Below, piece by piece: positions 32,137 to 39,773 of a stretch of 64,000 nucleotides of DNA. The stretch comes from an uncultured Oscillibacter sp. GTDB lineage: Bacteria > Bacillota > Clostridia > Oscillospirales > Oscillospiraceae. The DNA lies in contig CAJTKE010000002.1 of the NCBI GenBank assembly GCA_910576865.1, positions 1-64,000 of the forward strand. The letters are read 5' to 3'. A program made the position numbers and the translations under genes. The notes below the pieces were generated by a model that ran no database searches, was not told where the DNA came from, and worked only from the letters and a program-made list of their open reading frames with translations. The stretch's first letter is position 1; each line of letters opens with the position of its first letter.

Positions 32137-33846
32137 ATGACAGACAGAACCATGAGCCCGGAGAGGGTTTCCAGGGAATACGAGGCGGGGCTGCGGTTCA
32201 ACCAGGGGATCGGGCTCTATGACTGCGTGCGGACCAACGAGAACTTCTTCATCGGCAAGCAGTGGGAGGGCGTTCAGGCCAACGGACTGCCCACGCCGGT
32301 GTTCAACTTCCTCAAGCGGGTGGTGCTCTTCTCAGTGGCCAACGTCTCAACGGACAACCTGAAGCTCCACGCCAAGCCCCTGCCCTCCTCGGGAGAGCGG
32401 CCCGCCGCTGAGGTGGAGCTGCTGACGGACATTTTGAACGACCAGTTCACGTCCATCTTCGAGTTCAACAAGATGGGGGCGTGTATCCGGGAGTTCTGCC
32501 GGAACGCCGCCGTGGACGGGGACGGGTGCATGTACGTCTGGTGGGACCCGGACCAGGAGACCGGCCAGCTGGCCCGAGGCGGCATCCATGTGGAGGTGCT
32601 GCCCAACACACAGGTGCTGTTCGGCAACCCCAATGACCGGGAGCTCCAGAGCCAGCCCTATATCCTGGTTGAGAAGCGAATGCTGCTGGAGGACGCCCGG
32701 GCGCTGATGGTGAACGGGGACCCCGGCCTCGTGACGCCGGACGACAAGGAGTCCGGGGACCCGGGGCTGGACCAGCTGGGGGGCGAGAAGGTGACGGTGC
32801 TGACCCGTCTCTGGAAGAGCAAAAAGACCGGCACCATCCACGCATATCAGTGTACCCGGCAGGCGGAGCTCCGGAGGGAGTGGGACCTGCTGGTCAAGCG
32901 CTACCCCCTGACCTGGATGAGCTGGGACTTCATCCAGGACTGCTATCACGGGCAGGCCATGATTACCGGCCTGATCCCCAACCAGATTTTCGTCAACAAG
33001 CTCTTCGCCATGAGCATGATCTCCCTGATGACCCTGGCCTATCCCAAGGTCATCTATGACCGGACCCGGGTGTCCAAGTGGTCCAGCCGCGTCGGCGCGG
33101 CCATCGGGGTCAACGGGAACGTGGAGGGCGTGGCCAAGATCATGGACCCGGCCTCCATCTCCCCCCAGATCGGGCAGTTCATCGACCTCGCCGTGGGATA
33201 CACCCAGAAGTTTCTGGGGGCCTCGGACGTGGCCCTGGGGGACACGAGGCCCGACAACACCAGCGCCATCATCGCCCTGCAAAGGGCGGCGGCCACGCCC
33301 ATGGAGCTGACGAAGCAGGCCCTGCTCCAGTCCATCGAGGACCTGGGGAGAATCTTCATGGACTTCATGGGTGCGTACTATGGGGAGCGGTTTGTGGAGG
33401 TTCCCATTCCGCAAAACGCCATGCTCCAGCCGGTCTCCCCCGCCCTGCCGGGGCAGGAACCGGCCCGGTCGGTGGTGGTTCCTTTCGACTTCTCGGCTCT
33501 GCTGAGCATTCCGTGCTCCGTGGAACTGGACGTGGGGGCTTCTTCCTACTGGTCGGAAATCGCCAGTATGCAGACACTGGACAATCTGCTGATGCAGGGG
33601 AAGATCTCCACCGTGGAATACCTGAAGCGGCTCCCCGCCGGGCAGATCACCGACAGGGAGAGTCTGATTGCCCTGCTGGAGAGGCAGGAGGCTTTGGCGG
33701 CGGGAATCCCGGAAGACGGGCGGCAGGTTGCCGCCCCTACGGTAGGGGCGGATATCATCCGCCCGGACTCCGGGACCGCCGGCGGCGGCTATGGGACCCT
33801 TCAGAGGAAGATCAACGAGACCGGGGAAATTCCGAAAGAGAGGTAG
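32137..33846 (+). CDS. Portal protein (P22-type)
   Basis: 569 residues. ENFFIGKQWEG, TPVFNFLKRVVLFSVANVST, FCRNAAVDGDGCMYVWWDPD and a long helical barrel region (LGDTRPDNTSAIIALQRAAA; FMDFMGAYYGERFVE) are typical of P22-like portals. It forms the dodecameric DNA channel. Near the C-terminus (residues about 528-543) the frame runs through a TAGGGGCGG palindromic repeat (33718-33764) and encodes AAPTVGADIIRPDS, an acquired insert. Confidence 0.88.
   Translation: MTDRTMSPERVSREYEAGLRFNQGIGLYDCVRTNENFFIGKQWEGVQANGLPTPVFNFLKRVVLFSVANVSTDNLKLHAKPLPSSGERPAAEVELLTDILNDQFTSIFEFNKMGACIREFCRNAAVDGDGCMYVWWDPDQETGQLARGGIHVEVLPNTQVLFGNPNDRELQSQPYILVEKRMLLEDARALMVNGDPGLVTPDDKESGDPGLDQLGGEKVTVLTRLWKSKKTGTIHAYQCTRQAELRREWDLLVKRYPLTWMSWDFIQDCYHGQAMITGLIPNQIFVNKLFAMSMISLMTLAYPKVIYDRTRVSKWSSRVGAAIGVNGNVEGVAKIMDPASISPQIGQFIDLAVGYTQKFLGASDVALGDTRPDNTSAIIALQRAAATPMELTKQALLQSIEDLGRIFMDFMGAYYGERFVEVPIPQNAMLQPVSPALPGQEPARSVVVPFDFSALLSIPCSVELDVGASSYWSEIASMQTLDNLLMQGKISTVEYLKRLPAGQITDRESLIALLERQEALAAGIPEDGRQVAAPTVGADIIRPDSGTAGGGYGTLQRKINETGEIPKER
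33718..33764. repeat. REP-like palindromic repeat inside the portal gene
   Basis: Nested inverted repeats: GGGCGGCA/TGCCGCCC and the TAGGGGCGG...CCGCCCG unit, centred on CCCCTACGGTAGGGG. The same unit occurs at 48046-48122 in the host chromosome. It is read in frame. Confidence 0.6.
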
Positions 33847-33849
33847 TGC

Positions 33850-35304
33850 ATGGCGCAAAAACTGGAACAGGATTTGAATATTGTCCAGCGGAGCGGGATT
33901 GAAATCCAGATCGACCCGCTGACGAGGGATTTGAACATCGTCCAGGCCCTGGACGACGAGCCCAACGACGTGGGAGGGCTGTCCGCCCAGGAGCTGAAGG
34001 CGAAGTTTGACGAGGCGGGGAATCTCATCAAGGAGTACATCAACGATACGCTGATTCCCCAGGTGCTGGGGTCGGACGCCACGGAGGCCCGGCGGGAGGC
34101 CAACGAAGAGGAGCGCCAAGCCAATGAGGCGGTCCGGCAGAGCAATGAGGCGGCCAGAGTTTCCGCCGAGGAGGCCCGGGAGGCGGCGGAGGCGGCCCGG
34201 GAGGTCTGGGAGGACTATGACCCCGCGAGGGCCTATGTTCCGGGGAACAAGGTCTACTATCTCGGGTCTTCCTACGTCAATGTCGCCGCCTGTACGGATG
34301 TGCTTCCCACCGTGGACGCGAATTGGCAGATGATTGCCAAGAAGGGCGCGGACAGCGACGAGGGGATGAGTCCGGAGGAGGGAGACCTGCGGTATCTGCG
34401 GCTGGAGGGCGGAAGAATGACGGGCCCGGTGACGGTTTTGGCCCCGAAAGAGGCCGCGAACCCCGCGACAAAGGGTTATGTGGACGGTCAGATTGACTCT
34501 GTGGATGAAGCTCTGGACGGCGTCAACACGGCGCTGGCCGGGAAGCAGGGGAAGCTGTCCGGCTCAAACGGAAAATTCTTGGGCTTCAATCCGTCCGGAA
34601 CCCCGGTTCCGGAGGACGTGCCGTCTCACTTTCTCCGCATGATCGTTTTCAAGTCAAGCGGCTCCTTCTCCCCCTCCAGCTACGGTCTGGCCTCGGGAGA
34701 CATCATCAATGTGACGGTGGTTGGCGGCGGCGGCAGCGGCTATGACGGACTCGGCGGCGGAAAGGACGGAAATTCGAGCGCTTCCAACGCGGGGAAGGCC
34801 GGAAAGGGGTACGGCGCCGGCGGCGGCGGCTTCCCGCAGTACGACGACGCCGCCGCCGGCGGGGGGAGCGGCATGGTGGTACGAAAAACCATACGTCTGA
34901 ACTCCACCGCTTCCATTGCCGTTACCGTGGGAAAGGCCGGGGGAAGAAACAACTCCGGCGGGACAAGCTCCTTCGGGTCGTACTGCTCCGCGCCGGGCGG
35001 CACCGCCGCCGGATCTCAAAACACCCCGGGCACAGGAAACAGCCGCGGCGGGTATGGAGGCAGCGCTGTAAACTTGCGGAATCCGCCCTCCCCCGCCGGA
35101 GGCGCGGGGGGCGTCAATGAATCAAACGGCGGCGACGGCATGGCGGGCTATGGGGCTGTGAGCGCGGCTGACCTTACCATCCAGTCCGCCGCCGCCAGCG
35201 GAGGCGGCGGGGCGGGCGGGTTTGCCATCCCGTTCAGCGCGCTCACGGAAACCGTGATCGGAAGCGGAGAGGACGGCGACGGCGTCGTGGTTGTTGCGTG
35301 GTAA
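33850..35304 (+). CDS. Tail fibre / receptor-binding protein with Gly-rich tip
   Basis: 484 residues. An N-terminal virion-binding part (1-80), a coiled coil (EARREANEEERQANEAVRQS), a carbohydrate-binding-like module (YDPARAYVPGNKVYYLGSSY; about 122-165), a fibre repeat (MTGPVTVLAPKEAANPATKG), then a glycine-rich adhesin-like tip (about 295-480) ending GEDGDGVVVVAW. It should bind the host surface. Tip domains of this type vary fast. Confidence 0.82.
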   Translation: MAQKLEQDLNIVQRSGIEIQIDPLTRDLNIVQALDDEPNDVGGLSAQELKAKFDEAGNLIKEYINDTLIPQVLGSDATEARREANEEERQANEAVRQSNEAARVSAEEAREAAEAAREVWEDYDPARAYVPGNKVYYLGSSYVNVAACTDVLPTVDANWQMIAKKGADSDEGMSPEEGDLRYLRLEGGRMTGPVTVLAPKEAANPATKGYVDGQIDSVDEALDGVNTALAGKQGKLSGSNGKFLGFNPSGTPVPEDVPSHFLRMIVFKSSGSFSPSSYGLASGDIINVTVVGGGGSGYDGLGGGKDGNSSASNAGKAGKGYGAGGGGFPQYDDAAAGGGSGMVVRKTIRLNSTASIAVTVGKAGGRNNSGGTSSFGSYCSAPGGTAAGSQNTPGTGNSRGGYGGSAVNLRNPPSPAGGAGGVNESNGGDGMAGYGAVSAADLTIQSAAASGGGGAGGFAIPFSALTETVIGSGEDGDGVVVVAW

Positions 35305-35313
35305 GGAGGCCTT

Positions 35314-35637
35314 ATGTACATTTATCTGAGCGGACAGAACACCGTGGCGGAGATCATCCCCGACGAAGACCCGGTTTTCCCCGGGGTCCCCGTTGAGGAG
35401 CGCTACGCGCCGGACTTCGTCCGGAAGCTCCTCCGCGTCCCGGAGGGCACGGAGGTCCGGCCAAGCTGGGTTTATGACCCGGAAACGGGATCCTTTTCCC
35501 CGCCGCCCGCGCCCCCGGCGCCGGAGGTCCCGGACCCGCCGGCGCCGGAGGTCCCGGGACTGGAGGAGCGGGTGGAGGCTCTGGAACAGGAAAACGCCGC
35601 CCTGGCGGCGGCGGTGGAGAGGGGGCTGAGCCTGTGA
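35314..35637 (+). CDS. Fibre-associated small protein
   Basis: 107 residues. A globular N-terminus (IYLSGQNTVAEIIPDEDPVF), a Pro/Glu linker (FSPPPAPPAPEVPDP) and a terminal coiled coil (LEERVEALEQENAALAAAVE). Its place after the fibre suggests a fibre chaperone or spike part. GGAGG lies before the ATG. Confidence 0.65.
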   Translation: MYIYLSGQNTVAEIIPDEDPVFPGVPVEERYAPDFVRKLLRVPEGTEVRPSWVYDPETGSFSPPPAPPAPEVPDPPAPEVPGLEERVEALEQENAALAAAVERGLSL

Positions 35638-36083
35638 ATGAGAGGACGCTGGCGGCGCTCTCCAGCGCCATCTATGTCTCCCGGCTGGCCCTGAAGGGAG
35701 AGGCCGTGGATACCGACGACAAGCGGCTCCGGGCCTCCGGGCTCTATCCGGACTGGACGCCGGGGGCCCACGAGGCCGGGGACATCTACAACGCCGGGGG
35801 GCAGGTCTGGGAGTGCATTCAAAACTACGATACGGGGGTGCATCCCGATATCATTCCGGGCGGGCCCGCCTGGGGGACCTTCCACCGGCCCCTCCACGGG
35901 ACGAGCCCCGAGACGGCCCGGGCGTTCGTGCCTGTGACGGGGGCGCATGATACCTACAAGGCCGGAGAATACGCCTGGTTCGACGGGGCGCTGTACCAGT
36001 GCCTTTCGGAGACGGCTTATTCCCCGGGGGAGTATCCGGGGGCCTGGGCCCTGGTTGCGGAGAAAAAGGAGGATATGACATGA
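35634..36083 (+). CDS. Carbohydrate-binding-module tail protein
   Basis: 149 residues from GTG 35634 (4-bp overlap). Two CBM5/12-like aromatic modules: PGAHEAGDIYNAGGQVWECI and THDTYKAGEYAWFDGALYQC-like text ending YSPGEYPGAWALV. It probably helps the virion bind wall or capsule glycans. Confidence 0.7.
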   Translation: MNERTLAALSSAIYVSRLALKGEAVDTDDKRLRASGLYPDWTPGAHEAGDIYNAGGQVWECIQNYDTGVHPDIIPGGPAWGTFHRPLHGTSPETARAFVPVTGAHDTYKAGEYAWFDGALYQCLSETAYSPGEYPGAWALVAEKKEDMT

Positions 36084-36568
36084 ATCAGGAAGCGGTTGTG
36101 ATGAGATGGAAGCTGTGCGTTTCCGCTGTTCTGGGAACGCTGACGGCCCTGTGGGGCTGGTTCGGGTGGCTGGTTGTGGTATGGGCCGGGCTCATGCTGG
36201 CGGACTGGCTGATCGGTTCCGCCGTGGCGGCCAAGGACGGGAGGTGGAGCAGTGAGAAAATGCGCTCCGGGGCGTGGCACAAGGGCGGCATGATCTTGAT
36301 TGTCTGTGTGGCGCTGGTGGCCGACTGGCTCATCGGGACCCTTCTGCACAATCTTCCCATGGTGGAACTGCCCTTCCAGTACGGGGTGCTGCTGGGGCCG
36401 CTGGTCATCGTGTGGTACGTCGTGGGGGAGCTGGGAAGCCTCGCCGAGCACGCCGTCGCCATGGGCGCGCCTTACCCCGCGTGGCTTCCGAGGATTCTGG
36501 AGGCCGGGAAGGATGCGGTGGACAAGGTGGGGGAGGGGCTGACGGAGGTCCGGGAGGAAAAGAAATGA
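36080..36568 (+). CDS. Phage holin
   Basis: 162 residues with three to four membrane segments (WKLCVSAVLGTLTALWGWFG; VVWAGLMLADWLIGSAVAA; ILIVCVALVADWLIG; GVLLGPLVIVWYVVGELGSL) and a charged C-terminal tail, the toxin-secretion/phage-lysis holin layout. It overlaps both neighbours by 4 bp and directly precedes the amidase. Confidence 0.88.
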   Translation: MNQEAVVMRWKLCVSAVLGTLTALWGWFGWLVVVWAGLMLADWLIGSAVAAKDGRWSSEKMRSGAWHKGGMILIVCVALVADWLIGTLLHNLPMVELPFQYGVLLGPLVIVWYVVGELGSLAEHAVAMGAPYPAWLPRILEAGKDAVDKVGEGLTEVREEKK

Positions 36569-37260
36569 GCTGTTCCTTGAAGGAGGTCGAGGCCGCACGG
36601 GAGAACTTTGGCGGCTCCAGAAGCGCGGAGAAGATCAAGTACTTGGTCATTCACTACACCGGAAACGACGGAGACACCGCCCTCGCCAACGCCAGATACT
36701 TCCGGGACAATGTGGTCAAGGCCAGCGCCCACTACTTCGTGGACGACGGCATGGTCTACCGCTCCGTGCCGGACCGCTTCATCGCCTGGGCCGTGGGCGG
36801 GAAGAAGTGGGCGGACTGCGAAAGGACCGGCGGCGGGAAACTGTACGGCGTGGTCACCAACACCAACAGCATCAGTATTGAGCTGTGCGACACCCGGAGG
36901 GATGGGGTATACGGCGCGTCCGAGGAGACGCTGGAGAACGCGGCGGGACTGGCCCGGATGCTGATGGACACGTACGACATCCCCCTGGAGAACGTCGTGC
37001 GGCACTTCGACGTCACCGGGAAGCACTGCCCGGCCTACATGATGGACGAGGGGGCCTGGAAGGCGTTCAAGGCCAGACTGGCTCTCCGGGGCATGGACAG
37101 CGTCCCCAGCCCCGCCCACAAGGAGGGCGTGGAGTGGGCCGTGAAAAACGGCATTTTGACCGGAGACAAGACGGGGGACCTGAAGCTCACGGAACCCGTC
37201 ACCCGGCAGCAGCTTTGTACCATGCTGTTCCGGTACGCGAATCGGAAGGGCGGAAACTGA
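36565..37260 (+). CDS. N-acetylmuramoyl-L-alanine amidase endolysin
   Basis: 231 residues. An amidase_2 domain (about 20-165): IKYLVIHYTGNDGDTALANA, SAHYFVDDGMVYRSVPDRF, NSISIELCDTRRDG and VRHFDVTGKHCPAY, with the zinc His and Cys ligands visible. The C-terminal 50 residues (GVEWAVKNGILTGDKTGDLK) are an SLH-like wall-binding repeat. It has no signal peptide, so release depends on the holin. GGGAGG lies before the ATG. Confidence 0.92.
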   Translation: MSCSLKEVEAARENFGGSRSAEKIKYLVIHYTGNDGDTALANARYFRDNVVKASAHYFVDDGMVYRSVPDRFIAWAVGGKKWADCERTGGGKLYGVVTNTNSISIELCDTRRDGVYGASEETLENAAGLARMLMDTYDIPLENVVRHFDVTGKHCPAYMMDEGAWKAFKARLALRGMDSVPSPAHKEGVEWAVKNGILTGDKTGDLKLTEPVTRQQLCTMLFRYANRKGGN

Positions 37261-37269
37261 TTACCCGGA

Positions 37270-37294
37270 GGGGCGGCGGACGCCGCCCCTTTTT
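37270..37294 (+). terminator. Terminator after the lysis genes
   Basis: GGGGCGGCG (37270-37278) pairs with CGCCGCCCC (37281-37289), then five Ts. It may reduce but not stop readthrough into the two large genes that follow. Confidence 0.8.
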
Positions 37295-37310
37295 CAGAAG
37301 GAGGAATCCC

Positions 37311-39761
37311 ATGATCATCAATGGGAAAGAGTACAAATCGGAGCGGGACTTCAAGCGGGAGCAGAAGGCGGAGGTTCAGGCCAAGGTATCGTCCACCAAG
37401 AGCTCCGGCGGGTCCGCCGGAAGCCACTCCTCGTCTGTCCGTGACAGCGGCTCCAGCCGAAGCTCCGTCCCGGCGTCGCCCGGGCCCATAGCCTCGTCCA
37501 CCAGCAGCACCCGGCCCGCCTCCGGCGGGTCCTCCTACACGCCGTCCGCGCCGCTGTCCAGCGGCTCCGCCGGCCGGGACTACCACCAGGAGGCCCAGGA
37601 CGCCGCCGCCCGGGGAGACTGGAGCGCCGTGACCCGGGCCCTGGCGGCCCGGCAGGCCAAGATCGACGCCCAGGGCGGCAACGACCGGGGGACATCCAAC
37701 GCTCAGATTCTCGCCAATCTTCAGAATCAGTACCGGACCAGCTATGACGCGCTGCCCTCCACCACCCGGGACACCCTGGGGATGGCGGCGTCCGGTCAGC
37801 TGAACGGCAGGGGCTGGGAGGACGGCGTGGACTATCTGGCCCAGGCCCAGGGCTACGCCAGGGCCGGGGACCTGGACGCCGCCTATGACGCGCTGCGGCG
37901 GCGGGGCTTCAAGATGGCGGACACCGGGTCTCTGGGGGGCGGCACCAGCCAGGATCAGGCCTACGCCATGATTCAGAATCTGTACGACCACTCCGGTGGT
38001 GCCGCTTCCAGCTATCAGGGGATGCTGGCGGAGAATGTCCGGCGGCTCCAGGACCACCCCACCATCTTCGGCACCGGGACCAACCCGGACCTCGCGGGGA
38101 AGCACTTCACCAGCGCGGACGGAAAGTACATCATCTACTACGACTCCAACGGAACCCCCTTCAAGGCCCAGCCCAACAACGGGCAATACGGCAGCACGAA
38201 GTACACGCCGGAGTACCGGGCCCTGATGGAGCGGTACATGAGCGGGGACGGCGACACGGCGGACCTGCGGCGGCAGGTGCACAATCTGGACGTTGCCTAC
38301 AGCGGGAACGGGCGGCTCATTGACCAGGGCTGGAACTGGGCCAGCGGGGAGGCGCTGCCCACCCGGGACGCCTGGCAGTACTGGACGGACTTTGACAACG
38401 ATGTGGACATGTACCGGAACACCGGGCAGGACAAGGACGTTCTGGCCAATATTCTGGCCAGGATCAACCAGGGGGAGAGCTTTTCCGCACCGGAACAGGT
38501 CCCCATTTCGAGGGCCTATATGGATGCCTTCGACGACCTCTCCGGCGCCGGGCGGGGCGGCTCCGGCGGAGGCGGCGGAAGTCCGTCCGGCGGCGGGGGG
38601 AACGGGCTGACGGCTTCTTCCGTGCAGTACGGAGCCTATGACGGGCAGGATCTGACGCAGTACATCCGGGACATGTACCAGCAGAGCCTCCAGGCCCAGC
38701 TGGCGGCCCTCCAGGCGGGCTATGAACAGAACGCGGCGGGCCTCCGCGCCCAAAACGATCAGATCGCCCAGACGTATCAGAACCAGCGCAATCAGGCGGC
38801 GGGACAGAGCGACCTTCAGCGGCTGTACATGGCGGAGCTGGGGAACTACCAGGGGCTGAACACCGGGGCGGCGGGGCAGATGGCCCTTGCCCAGAACATG
38901 GCCCTTCAGAACAACTTGGCCAGCCTGGGGGCGGCGGAGAACCAGGACCTCGCCGCCAACGATCTGGCCCTGAGCAATCTGGGCATCGGGTACCAGGGGG
39001 ACGTCAATTCCGCCATTGCCCAGAACTATTCCCAGCTCTCCGGGGCGCTGTACGATGAGTATGTCCGGCAGGTTCAGGCGGCGGAGGCGGCCCGGCAGGC
39101 CGCCCAGGCACAGGCCAACTGGGAGGCTCAATTCAACTATCAGCGGGAGCAGGACGCCGCCGCCCTGCAGTCCCAGCAGCAGGCGGCGCAGTGGGAATAT
39201 CTCCAGCAGCTTCAGCAGCTGGAGGCGGCGGCGGGCAAGCAGGGGGCCTCCAACGCCTGGGACTACGCGCAGCTTCTTTTGAAGAATGGCGTCATGCCTG
39301 ACGAGGGGACGCTGTACGCCGCCGGGCTGGACGCCTCGTCCGCCCAGTCGCTGGCGGACAGCTACAAGTGGCAGCTGGCGCAGAAGTACGCGCCCAAAAG
39401 CTCCGGGGGAGGGTCCCGGAGCTCCGGGGGCGGCAATTCCAAGCCCCGGCTGACCTATTCTCAGGCGCTGAGCGCCATTGAGGACGGGATGGCGACGGAG
39501 GCCGCGATTCAGGCGTATGACTATTATATGGGAAACGGGGCCTATCAGCAGAATTACGGCGGCTCCGCCGGATACAGCGCCGGGTCCAACGGGAACAACG
39601 GATATGGGACGGATTACCGGGGCATTGTTCAGACTGTATACAATATGCAGAAAGCGGGCCGGTCCGATGCGGAAATTCGCGCGTTTCTGGACCGACAGGG
39701 GACAACGGGACTGACGGACAACGGGCTCGCGAACATTCTGCAAAATTACGGACTGCTTTAA
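37311..39761 (+). CDS. Large Gln/Ala/Gly-rich virion protein, probable ejection protein
   Basis: 816 residues. A Ser/Gly-rich N-terminus (about 20-100), a globular region (ARAGDLDAAYDALRRRGFKM; FKAQPNNGQYGSTKYTPEYR), a Gly-rich hinge (about 410-430), then a long Gln/Ala-rich helical section (GLRAQNDQIAQTYQNQRNQA; QVQAAEAARQAAQAQANWEA) and a C-terminal GVMPDEGTLYAAGLD region. It sits beside a giant partner after the lysis genes. Composition and place match inner-core/ejection proteins of podoviruses (P22 gp7/gp16/gp20), by inference. Confidence 0.65.
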   Translation: MIINGKEYKSERDFKREQKAEVQAKVSSTKSSGGSAGSHSSSVRDSGSSRSSVPASPGPIASSTSSTRPASGGSSYTPSAPLSSGSAGRDYHQEAQDAAARGDWSAVTRALAARQAKIDAQGGNDRGTSNAQILANLQNQYRTSYDALPSTTRDTLGMAASGQLNGRGWEDGVDYLAQAQGYARAGDLDAAYDALRRRGFKMADTGSLGGGTSQDQAYAMIQNLYDHSGGAASSYQGMLAENVRRLQDHPTIFGTGTNPDLAGKHFTSADGKYIIYYDSNGTPFKAQPNNGQYGSTKYTPEYRALMERYMSGDGDTADLRRQVHNLDVAYSGNGRLIDQGWNWASGEALPTRDAWQYWTDFDNDVDMYRNTGQDKDVLANILARINQGESFSAPEQVPISRAYMDAFDDLSGAGRGGSGGGGGSPSGGGGNGLTASSVQYGAYDGQDLTQYIRDMYQQSLQAQLAALQAGYEQNAAGLRAQNDQIAQTYQNQRNQAAGQSDLQRLYMAELGNYQGLNTGAAGQMALAQNMALQNNLASLGAAENQDLAANDLALSNLGIGYQGDVNSAIAQNYSQLSGALYDEYVRQVQAAEAARQAAQAQANWEAQFNYQREQDAAALQSQQQAAQWEYLQQLQQLEAAAGKQGASNAWDYAQLLLKNGVMPDEGTLYAAGLDASSAQSLADSYKWQLAQKYAPKSSGGGSRSSGGGNSKPRLTYSQALSAIEDGMATEAAIQAYDYYMGNGAYQQNYGGSAGYSAGSNGNNGYGTDYRGIVQTVYNMQKAGRSDAEIRAFLDRQGTTGLTDNGLANILQNYGLL

Positions 39762-39773
39762 GGGGGAAACGAT

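Noticed and set aside
33850..35304. Glycine-rich fibre as target of a diversity-generating retroelement
   Set aside because: No reverse transcriptase gene and no template repeat were found in the window.
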